This document shows, in pieces, positions 41,527 through 48,385 of a DNA stretch of 64,000 nucleotides. The notes under the pieces are model-generated. The model was not told the DNA's origin, did not search any database, and worked only from the letters and a program-made list of their open reading frames with translations. Made by a program: the position numbers and the translations under genes. Within the stretch, counting starts at the first letter, position 1; each line of letters starts with the position of its first letter. This DNA comes from Nitrospirota bacterium (GTDB taxonomy: Bacteria; Nitrospirota; Thermodesulfovibrionia; Thermodesulfovibrionales; Dissulfurispiraceae), in NCBI GenBank assembly GCA_023476565.1, contig JAMCVZ010000053.1, forward strand, positions 20,558 through 84,557. The letters run 5' to 3'.

Positions 41527-41928
41527 ATGAAAGGCAAAGACAAAATAAAAGCAGAGAAGAACCTCTCACAGAGGGAGAAGAAGCTTCAGGAAATCAAGAG
41601 GAGACTCAACGAGCAGAGAGAGGCGCTCCTTTCGGGTGCAGGAATCACGCTGAATAATCTACCGGATGAAACCCTGTTTCCGGAATTGGGAGATCAGGCC
41701 TCGGCTGAAATCGACAGGAATTTCACCTTACGGTTAAGGGGAAGGGAAAGAAAACTGCTCACGAAGATCGACGAGGCGATCGAGAAGATAGACAAAGGCA
41801 CTTATGGCACCTGCGAAATGTGCGGTGAAGAGATCAATATAAAAAGACTTGAGGCGCGGCCGGTTACCACAATGTGCATCGAATGCAAAACCGAACAGGA
41901 AGAAGAGGAAAAGCTGAGGGAGAGATAG
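41527..41928 (+). CDS. TraR/DksA-family zinc finger regulator
   Basis: About 133 residues with a long N-terminal coiled coil (charged region about residues 5-40 and 65-85) and a C-terminal C4 zinc finger CEMCGEEINIKRLEARPVTTMCIEC (ligands CxxC and CxxC, written in part). Proteins of this family enter the secondary channel of RNA polymerase and adjust initiation, often with ppGpp. The coiled-coil tip region LRGRERKLLTKIDEAIEKIDKGTYG is typical of the shorter DksA-like type. The ATG at 41527 follows GAGGA; a TTG two codons earlier is possible. It ends convergently against the ABC permease gene with no gap. Confidence 0.88.
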   Translation: MKGKDKIKAEKNLSQREKKLQEIKRRLNEQREALLSGAGITLNNLPDETLFPELGDQASAEIDRNFTLRLRGRERKLLTKIDEAIEKIDKGTYGTCEMCGEEINIKRLEARPVTTMCIECKTEQEEEEKLRER

Positions 41929-42789
41929 TCAGCTCCTCGAATCCTTGACTTCATACCTTTCTTTCAAAGATTCACCAACAAAATTAAAACAAAATACCGC
42001 TATTGACAGCGCCATGCCCGGAAAGAGAACCGTCCATGGCGCTGTCAGTATATAGGCCCTGTTTGCGCTTATCATCGACCCCCACGTAGGTGCCGGCGGC
42101 TGGGCTCCGAGGCCCAGAAAGCTGAGCGTAGCCTCCGTGAGCATGAACCCGCCGAGCTTGACGCCCATCATGACAAGGCTCAGGGGGATGCAGAGCGGGG
42201 CTATATGCACAAGCATAATTCTCAGGTTGCCGCATCCCACAGCCCGCGCCGCGTCTACGAAAGCCATGTCTTTAAGGGTCAGCACGTGGCCCCTTACCAG
42301 CCGTGCGAAAGATGTCCATCCGACCGCCGACAGCGCGATCATCACCGTATAAATGCCTGGAGGCAGAATTACCGAAACGGCGATCGCGAGGAGCAGCGAA
42401 GGAAAGGAAAGGATAAAATCCACTATGGACATGACAACGGCATCAAAGCGGCCGCCGAAATATCCCGAAGCAAGGCCCACGGCAAAGCCGATGACCGTCG
42501 AAACGAAGGCGGCAAGGACAGCGACACCTATGGATATCTTGCCCCCGTAGATAATCCTGGAGAAAACGTCTCTTCCCTTGCTGTCTGTTCCAAGGGGATG
42601 ATCCCATGCAGGCGGCATTTTTAAAGACTCAAGCTCAATTTTGTTGGGATCGTAAAGGGGCAGCAGCGGCGATAAAACAGAGATAATAAACAGGAAGGCG
42701 ATCACGAAGAGAGGCAGCAGTAATTTCAGGTTGCCCGGGAAAAACCTCTTCAATGGGCTTCCCGGTCTATTTTTATTTATCATCGGCAT
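41929..42789 (-). CDS. Peptide/nickel-type ABC transporter permease (DppC-like)
   Basis: A 286-residue inner-membrane permease with six helices. The N-terminal block LPLYDPNKIELESLKMPPAWDHPLGTDSKGRDVFSRIIYG-type region and the EAA loop DAARAVGCGNLRIMLVHIAPLC identify a DppC/OppC subunit. It pairs with the DppB-like permease, whose gene it overlaps by 17 bases. No ATPase gene adjoins. The closest binding protein is the lipoprotein at 54113-55696, so a split system is possible. Confidence 0.93.
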   Translation of the reverse strand: MPMINKNRPGSPLKRFFPGNLKLLLPLFVIAFLFIISVLSPLLPLYDPNKIELESLKMPPAWDHPLGTDSKGRDVFSRIIYGGKISIGVAVLAAFVSTVIGFAVGLASGYFGGRFDAVVMSIVDFILSFPSLLLAIAVSVILPPGIYTVMIALSAVGWTSFARLVRGHVLTLKDMAFVDAARAVGCGNLRIMLVHIAPLCIPLSLVMMGVKLGGFMLTEATLSFLGLGAQPPAPTWGSMISANRAYILTAPWTVLFPGMALSIAVFCFNFVGESLKERYEVKDSRS

Positions 42790-43705
42790 GAAGCCTTATC
42801 CTCGGATCGAGATAGTGATAGAGCAGGTCCGTAATCAGGTTGACGAAAACAAAAACCGCCGTACCGACAATTATGCATCCCATGATCACCGGGTAATCCC
42901 GCTTTATTATCCCTTCCATCGTAAACCTGCCTATGCCGTCCCAGCCGAATATAGTCTCGGTAACGACTGCGCCGTTGAGGTAGCTCCCGAAATCAAGTCC
43001 GATAATAGTGACTATGGGGATGACGGCGTTCTTCAGCACATGGCTTATATGTATCCTCAGCGACGGCAAACCCTTTGCCCTCGCCGTGTTTATATAAGGC
43101 ATCTTCAATATATCCGAGACGGTTGCCTTTGTGATTCTTATCAAGGCCGACATCGCGGGTATGGACAGGACAAACGCGGGGAGAGCGAGAAACCTGATGT
43201 CCCCGGTCCCCGACGGAGGGAACAGTTTCAGCTTGAGGCTGAAGATTATCATTACGATTATCGCGCTCCAGAATACGGGGATACTGAGGCCCGCAAGGGA
43301 AGCCGCATTAATAAACTTTTCGATAAACCGCCCTTTCCTGTGGGCCGATAAAAACCCCAGGATTATGCCGGAGGGGACAGCTATGAACATCGCTGCAAAG
43401 GCAAGCCTCATCGTGTTCGGAAATTTCAGGACAATGTCCGAAAGCACGCTCCTGTTGGTGTAATATGATCTCCCGAAATCCCCGTGCAGCAACAGCTTCA
43501 GGTAACCTGTATATTGCTTTATGAAACCGCTGCCGGCGCCTATCTCTTTCCTTATGCTTTCGATCGCCTCGGGGCTTGCGCGCTCCCCTACAAGGCTCAG
43601 GACAATATCACCCGGCAGCGATCTGAGCAGGAAGAAGGCAAAAAGGGTTATCCCCAGCAAAAGGGGGATTAAGAGGATGAGTCTTTTGAGGATATACGCT
43701 CTGAT
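42773..43705 (-). CDS. Peptide/nickel-type ABC transporter permease (DppB-like), start unusual
   Basis: A DppB/OppB-type permease with the EAA loop INTARAKGLPSLRIHISHVLKNA and the family end LITDLLYHYLDPRIRL. The first transmembrane helix (RAYILKRLILLIPLLLGITL) is encoded upstream of any ATG, GTG or TTG; the only standard codon is a TTG at 43660, in the middle of that helix. Reading from an ATC at 43705, six bases after GGAG, would give a normal N-terminus (311 residues). Either the gene uses a rare ATC start or the true ATG has been mutated. The coordinates given use the ATC; 43660 is the conservative choice. Confidence 0.8.
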   Translation of the reverse strand: MRAYILKRLILLIPLLLGITLFAFFLLRSLPGDIVLSLVGERASPEAIESIRKEIGAGSGFIKQYTGYLKLLLHGDFGRSYYTNRSVLSDIVLKFPNTMRLAFAAMFIAVPSGIILGFLSAHRKGRFIEKFINAASLAGLSIPVFWSAIIVMIIFSLKLKLFPPSGTGDIRFLALPAFVLSIPAMSALIRITKATVSDILKMPYINTARAKGLPSLRIHISHVLKNAVIPIVTIIGLDFGSYLNGAVVTETIFGWDGIGRFTMEGIIKRDYPVIMGCIIVGTAVFVFVNLITDLLYHYLDPRIRLHADDK

Positions 43706-43797
43706 GTCCGGCTCCGCAAAAATTGATTCAATCTTATATTATCATTATTGCGGATGCGCTATCTATATTGAAACCAGAAAAAATGCACGAGGCATAC

Positions 43798-44640
43798 TCA
43801 CCCCCACCTCTCTATGACATTCCCCTTTTCATCAAATTTGCATAGAGAGAGAGCCGGATCGTGATAGAAAGTGAACCATGCATTCTCTTCAATTGCATTC
43901 CTCTCCAGAATTTCTTTTTGCCGTATCACATCCATCGGGAAATTATCATATGCCATGATCCAGAGGGGGTTGTAATGAGTATGCAAAGGAAGCAGGTCCG
44001 CCATATGCAGCGCCTTTTGCCCTCCTGATTCCAGTATCACTATCTGATGGCCTCTGGTGTGTCCACCCGTATGCCTGACCCTCACGCCTTTTACGATCTC
44101 CTCTTCCCCGTCAACGGGCAGCAGATTACCGCTGTCCTTCAGCGCCTCATAATTTACAGGCCAGTAGGTGTGCTTTGACCGCATGTTGGGATTCAGTACG
44201 TCCTCCCACTCGTTTTTTTGCACCACATGCTTTGCGTTTGGGAAGGTGAGGGACAACTCTTCATTATAGCTTCTCATTACCACCCCGCTCGAATGATCCC
44301 AGTCAAAGTGGGACAATATCACGAAATCGATGTCCTCTCTCCTTATGCCCAGGGATTCGAGGTCATGGGGCACCTGCCATTCCTCTTTCAATCTGAAGAT
44401 CTTTCTCTGCTTCTCATCCAGCTTGTTCCCCAACCCCGAATCTATCAGGACCAGCGCATCGGAAGTTTTTACCAGTATGGGCGAGGCGGTAAGGGGAATG
44501 TAGTTTTCCGCGTCGCCGGCGACCTTCTTTGTCCATAAAATCCTGGGCACCACGCCGAACATCGCGCCGCCGTCCAGCTCGAATCTCCCGCCGTTGAGCC
44601 ACGTTAATTCAAAATCACCCAGCTTAAAACTTTTTTTCAT
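43798..44640 (-). CDS. Metallo-beta-lactamase-fold hydrolase, YtnP-like lactonase
   Basis: A 280-residue metal hydrolase with the zinc motif SHFDWDHSSG (H-x-D-x-D-H) and further ligands in HTGGHTRGHQ, MADLLPLHTH and the final FYHD. The blocks WLNGGRFELDGGAMFGVVPR near the start and NPLWIMAYDNFPMDVI closely follow the pattern of Bacillus YtnP, a quorum-quenching lactonase, and of the wider AHL-lactonase group. In most of these the motif is HxHxDH; here the second His is replaced by Asp. The natural substrate is unknown. Lies between the PrpE-like gene and the permeases on the same strand, with a 71-base repeat region upstream. Confidence 0.85.
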   Translation of the reverse strand: MKKSFKLGDFELTWLNGGRFELDGGAMFGVVPRILWTKKVAGDAENYIPLTASPILVKTSDALVLIDSGLGNKLDEKQRKIFRLKEEWQVPHDLESLGIRREDIDFVILSHFDWDHSSGVVMRSYNEELSLTFPNAKHVVQKNEWEDVLNPNMRSKHTYWPVNYEALKDSGNLLPVDGEEEIVKGVRVRHTGGHTRGHQIVILESGGQKALHMADLLPLHTHYNPLWIMAYDNFPMDVIRQKEILERNAIEENAWFTFYHDPALSLCKFDEKGNVIERWG

Positions 44641-44649
44641 ACCACCTTC

Positions 44650-44725
44650 TTAAAACGGCATCAGCGAGTGTCGGTGGATAAGGTCAGGAGAAAAATCCCC
44701 AACTGACACTGACCACCGGCACTGT
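44650..44725. repeat. Palindromic intergenic repeat, GTGTCAG family, copy 2
   Basis: GAGTGTCGGTGG on the left and CAACTGACACTGACCACCGG on the right can pair around an A-rich loop in the gap between two genes. Similar units make up 14797-14880. Confidence 0.55.
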
Positions 44726-44727
44726 TT

Positions 44728-46626
44728 CTATCCTTTCTTCGCGTATCCCATCCCCTTTAACGCGTCCTCTATCTCCCCGAGCGTAGCCGGGTCATCGATG
44801 GTTGACGGCATGCGGTACTCATGGCCGTCCGCTATCTTCCGCATGATGCCCCTCAGTATCTTGCCTGAACGGGTCTTTGGCAGCCTTGCCACTACGCATG
44901 ATTCCCTGAAACAGGCGATCGGTCCTATCTGTCCCCTCACCATCCGGACAAGTTCCTCTTTGATCTTGTTATTATCCGTATCAACCCCTGCTTTAAGGAC
45001 GACAAAACCCAACGGCAGTTGCCCTTTCAGCGAATCCGCGGCCCCTATTACCGCACATTCGGCAACAGCGGGGTGCCTGGCAATGACTTCTTCCATTGCC
45101 CCTGTCGAAAGCCGGTGGCCCGCCACATTGATGACGTCATCAACGCGGCCCATAACGAACGTGTAACCGTCCTCGTCCCTGTAGCCTCCGTCACTTGTGA
45201 AATAATACCCGGGGAACATCTTCATGTAAGATTGTAGAAACCTTTCATCAGCCTGCCAGAGTGTCGGCAGCGTGCCGGGGGGCAGGGGAAGCTTTATTGC
45301 GACAAGGCCCTCCTGGTTCGGCCCGAGCACAGCGCCGTCAGTATCGAGTATTTTCACATTGAATCCAGGGACAGGTTTTGTAGAAGAGCCCGGCTTGATA
45401 GGGAACCGCTCTACGCCCATGCAGTTCGCCGTAATCGGCCACCCTGTCTCCGTCTGCCACCAGTGGTCTATTACAGGACGTTGCAGCAGGTTATGGGCCC
45501 AGTGGTACGTATCGGGATCAAGCCGCTCCCCTGCGAGGAAAAGGTACTTGAATCCCGACAGGTCGTATTTCTTGATGTACTCACCCTGCGGGTCCTCTTT
45601 CTTTATTGCCCGGAATGCGGTCGGCGCCGTAAAAAGGGCTTTCACGCCGTGCTGGGAGATGACCCTCCAGAACGCGCCGGGATCGGGGGTGCCGACCGAT
45701 TTCCCTTCGTAGAGTACCGTGGTACAGCCGGCCAGCAGCGGACCGTAGACGATATAGGAGTGGCCTACAACCCACCCTACATCGGATGCGGCCCAGTATA
45801 CATCGCCGGGCTTTGTATCGTAAATATGTTCCATGCTCCATTGCATGGCCACGGCATGGCCGCCGTTATCTCTCACAATGCCTTTGGGCATGCCCGTTGT
45901 CCCGGATGTGTAAAGGATATAGAGCGGATCTGTGGCCTTGACCGGAACGCATTCAGCGGGTCCGGCGTCTGCTGTCAGCCCGTCCCAGTCGAGGTCGCGC
46001 CCTTTCATAAGGTCAGCCTTGATCATCGGCCTCTGGAAGATTACGCATTTCGAGGGCTTGTGAGAGGCAAGTTCGATGGCCTTGTCGAGCATGGGCTTGT
46101 ATTCGATGAGCCGTTTCACTTCAACAGCGCCTGAAGCTGAAATAATTACTTTCGGCCGTGCATCGTCAATCCTGATAGCGAGCTCGTGGGGGGCAAACCC
46201 CCCGAACACTACAGAGTGCGTGGCGCCCAGTCGTGCGCATGCCAGCATGGCTACAACGGCCTGGGGTATCATGGGCATGTAAATTATGACGGTATCGCCT
46301 TTTTCGACTCCCAGTTTCCTGAGCGCCCCGGCAAAATGGGATACCTGGTCGAGCAGTTCACGGTAGGTGAATTTCCGGATCGTGTTCGTCACCGGGCTGT
46401 CGTAGATCAACGCCGCCTGGTCCGCCCGGCCGCCCTCCACATGACGGTCGAGAGCGTTGTAGCACGTGTTCAGCTCACCGCCGGGGAACCAGCGGTAGAA
46501 CGGCGGGTTCGTATCATCGAGAACATTGTCCCATTTTCTATACCAGGATATTTTCTCGGCAGCAGCTCCCCAAAAACCGCGAGCATCCTGGATACTCTTC
46601 TGGAATACCTCCTCGTACCTGCCCAT
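44728..46626 (-). CDS. Acyl-CoA synthetase, propionyl-CoA synthetase (PrpE/ACSS3) type
   Basis: About 632 residues from the ATG at 46626 (MGRYEEVFQKS), which follows GGGAGGGG; the frame upstream is translated repeat DNA. AMP-forming ligase that activates a short-chain acid with ATP and CoA. The P-loop YTSGTTGMPKGIV, the WWQTETGWP block, the hinge VDDVINVAGHRLSTG and the C-terminal catalytic lysine region PKTRSGKILR are all present. The N-terminal ISWYRKWDNVLDDTNPPFYRWFPGGELN block is typical of propionyl-CoA synthetases rather than acetyl-CoA synthetases. Placed after the NrfD gene, it may feed an acyl-CoA to the neighbouring oxidoreductase. Confidence 0.9.
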   Translation of the reverse strand: MGRYEEVFQKSIQDARGFWGAAAEKISWYRKWDNVLDDTNPPFYRWFPGGELNTCYNALDRHVEGGRADQAALIYDSPVTNTIRKFTYRELLDQVSHFAGALRKLGVEKGDTVIIYMPMIPQAVVAMLACARLGATHSVVFGGFAPHELAIRIDDARPKVIISASGAVEVKRLIEYKPMLDKAIELASHKPSKCVIFQRPMIKADLMKGRDLDWDGLTADAGPAECVPVKATDPLYILYTSGTTGMPKGIVRDNGGHAVAMQWSMEHIYDTKPGDVYWAASDVGWVVGHSYIVYGPLLAGCTTVLYEGKSVGTPDPGAFWRVISQHGVKALFTAPTAFRAIKKEDPQGEYIKKYDLSGFKYLFLAGERLDPDTYHWAHNLLQRPVIDHWWQTETGWPITANCMGVERFPIKPGSSTKPVPGFNVKILDTDGAVLGPNQEGLVAIKLPLPPGTLPTLWQADERFLQSYMKMFPGYYFTSDGGYRDEDGYTFVMGRVDDVINVAGHRLSTGAMEEVIARHPAVAECAVIGAADSLKGQLPLGFVVLKAGVDTDNNKIKEELVRMVRGQIGPIACFRESCVVARLPKTRSGKILRGIMRKIADGHEYRMPSTIDDPATLGEIEDALKGMGYAKKG

Positions 46627-46676
46627 TGAGCCCCTCCCTTTTTTTATGAATATGCAAACTGCCAAGATCAAAACAC

Positions 46677-46820
46677 GAGATTGCTTCGCTACGCTCGCAA
46701 TGACGAAAGAAGCACTGGTACAAATACTGTCATTGCGAGCCCCCAATCCCGGGGCCGGGATTCTTTCTCAAATAACACAGCGTGTCGTTAGGAGCGCAGC
46801 GAAGCAATCTCGTTGTTAAA
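46677..46820. repeat. CATTGCGAG-type dispersed repeat
   Basis: Bases 46677-46704 (GAGATTGCTTCGCTACGCTC...) and about 46787-46818 (...GCGCAGCGAAGCAATCTCG) are inverted copies flanking CTGTCATTGCGAGCCC and a CCCCGGGGCCGGG-like core. This class of palindromic repeat is widespread in Nitrospirota and deltaproteobacterial genomes and often mistranslates as VIASVAKQSR, as it does here upstream of the acyl-CoA synthetase start. Confidence 0.85.
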
Positions 46821-46831
46821 GCGATTGTCCC

Positions 46832-47731
46832 TCATCGAAGCGGCGAGTATGCGCCTGCCCTCAAAACGCTGTACTTGCCCGCATATATTCCCGCGAGCTC
46901 CGCTATCATCGCTAAATAATATATATAGCTGTAAGCATCGAAATCAAGGGGCAGAAGGATACCTGCCGTGAGAATGAAAAGGGGCGCTACCAGACCTGTG
47001 ACAAGAGCCCCTCCCAAAAATACTCTGGAGAAGTTGCCTGTTGTCAGGAAAGCCACAGAAGTCTTCTCAGCGCCGCCGTGCATTGCCTTTATAATAAGTG
47101 CAGACATGAACAGGAGCAGCACGACCTGGAGAATAACGAAGTTGGCCTTGATCACGATGTCGCCCGCATATCCCGGCATCGGCATGAAGGACATCAGGAG
47201 CAGTTGGAGCGCGAGGCCGCCCATGACCCCCTGCAGGAAGAACAGCACCGGCTCCAGCAGAGAGCGCCAGAAAGGAATGGCCTTTACTATGGACAGCATG
47301 AACCCGGGATATGCCGCAAACAAGACAGCGGATACGGCGCTCATGAGTTTGAGGAGCGTTTTTACCGCCGGGTCGCTCAGAACGGGCAGCGGCGCTGTCT
47401 CGGCCAGGGCATACAGCAGCCCGAAGAGACTGAACATGGCGTTGAAAACAAATCCCCTGCTTATCCATGAGGTCCTCACATTGAGCACAGCCCTCCAGAA
47501 CCGCTCCATCTTGCCGAGGAAGAGCAGATGGGTTATGCCGTATCCTCCAAAATTAAGGGCCAGGGCCGCCCAGTAGCCGGGGACATAATTCGAAACCAGG
47601 GACGATATAAAAAGGCCCGGGCATATTGCCCCGAAGAAGATCGCGGGAATAAGGAGGAAATCCCTTATGCCCCTTTCGCCTTTTCCTGTCCACTCCTGCT
47701 GGAATATGAATTGCCTTTCTATTTTAATCAT
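46832..47731 (-). CDS. NrfD/PsrC-family membrane subunit
   Basis: A 299-residue protein with eight or nine transmembrane helices, after a short cytoplasmic start. The pattern (FLLIPAIFFGAICPGLFISSL, GKMERFWRAVLNVRTSWISRGF) matches DmsC/NrfD-type quinone-interacting anchors, shorter than PsrC. No haem-ligand pattern is evident. It starts four bases before the ferredoxin stop region ends and completes a catalytic subunit - ferredoxin - anchor trio. Electrons would pass between the molybdopterin protein and the quinone pool. Confidence 0.88.
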   Translation of the reverse strand: MIKIERQFIFQQEWTGKGERGIRDFLLIPAIFFGAICPGLFISSLVSNYVPGYWAALALNFGGYGITHLLFLGKMERFWRAVLNVRTSWISRGFVFNAMFSLFGLLYALAETAPLPVLSDPAVKTLLKLMSAVSAVLFAAYPGFMLSIVKAIPFWRSLLEPVLFFLQGVMGGLALQLLLMSFMPMPGYAGDIVIKANFVILQVVLLLFMSALIIKAMHGGAEKTSVAFLTTGNFSRVFLGGALVTGLVAPLFILTAGILLPLDFDAYSYIYYLAMIAELAGIYAGKYSVLRAGAYSPLR

Positions 47732-47734
47732 GTA

Positions 47735-48382
47735 TTACCTCCTCCTTGGCAAATAGTAGACCGATGGTTCCGTATTGAGCTCCTGCTTGAGAGTGAAGCC
47801 TTTCCTTTCCCTGATAAGGCCCGATACACTACTGCCGGGATCGTTAAGATCTCCGAAGTAAAGGGCCTTGCCTATGCACGCGACAACACACAGGGGGGTT
47901 GCCGCCGGATCCTTGCCGGGCTCCAGCCCTTTCGCGATACCCTCATCGATGCGCTTATGGCAGAAATCGCACTTTTCTACAGTTCCCACCTGGTGTTCGC
48001 CGTACCGCAGGCTCTCCCATATGTTGTCATCTCCGGAGAAATACCTCTTCTCAATTCCGAGAAACGTCCTCGCCTGGTAAGGACATACAAGGGCGCAATA
48101 CCTGCAGCCCATGCACTCATCCTGGTCAACGGTTATGATCCCGTCGGATCTCTTTTTCGTCGCCCCGGTCGGACACGCCTTCATGCATTCAGGTTCGTTG
48201 CAATGCATGCATCTCAGGGAAATGAGCAGCCTCTCCACAGCGGGGAAACCGCCGACCTCCTGCTCGACGACGCGGCAGCGTGTAACCCCGGGCCCGAGGC
48301 CGTGGTATACCTTGCAGGCGAGTGTGCATGTCTGGCAGCCGGTACATTTTTTAAGATCTATCACCATTCCCCATCTCTTCAT
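47735..48382 (-). CDS. Four-cluster ferredoxin subunit (DmsB/PsrB family)
   Basis: A 215-residue iron-sulfur protein with the cysteine motifs CTGCQTCTLAC, CMHCNEPECMKAC, CMGCRYCALVCPYQ and a C-terminal CDFCHKRID..C set, the pattern of four cubane clusters in electron-transfer subunits of DMSO-reductase-family complexes. It has no signal peptide. Sits between the catalytic subunit (three-base gap) and the anchor (three-base gap), clearly one operon. Confidence 0.93.
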   Translation of the reverse strand: MKRWGMVIDLKKCTGCQTCTLACKVYHGLGPGVTRCRVVEQEVGGFPAVERLLISLRCMHCNEPECMKACPTGATKKRSDGIITVDQDECMGCRYCALVCPYQARTFLGIEKRYFSGDDNIWESLRYGEHQVGTVEKCDFCHKRIDEGIAKGLEPGKDPAATPLCVVACIGKALYFGDLNDPGSSVSGLIRERKGFTLKQELNTEPSVYYLPRRR

Positions 48383-48385
48383 GTC

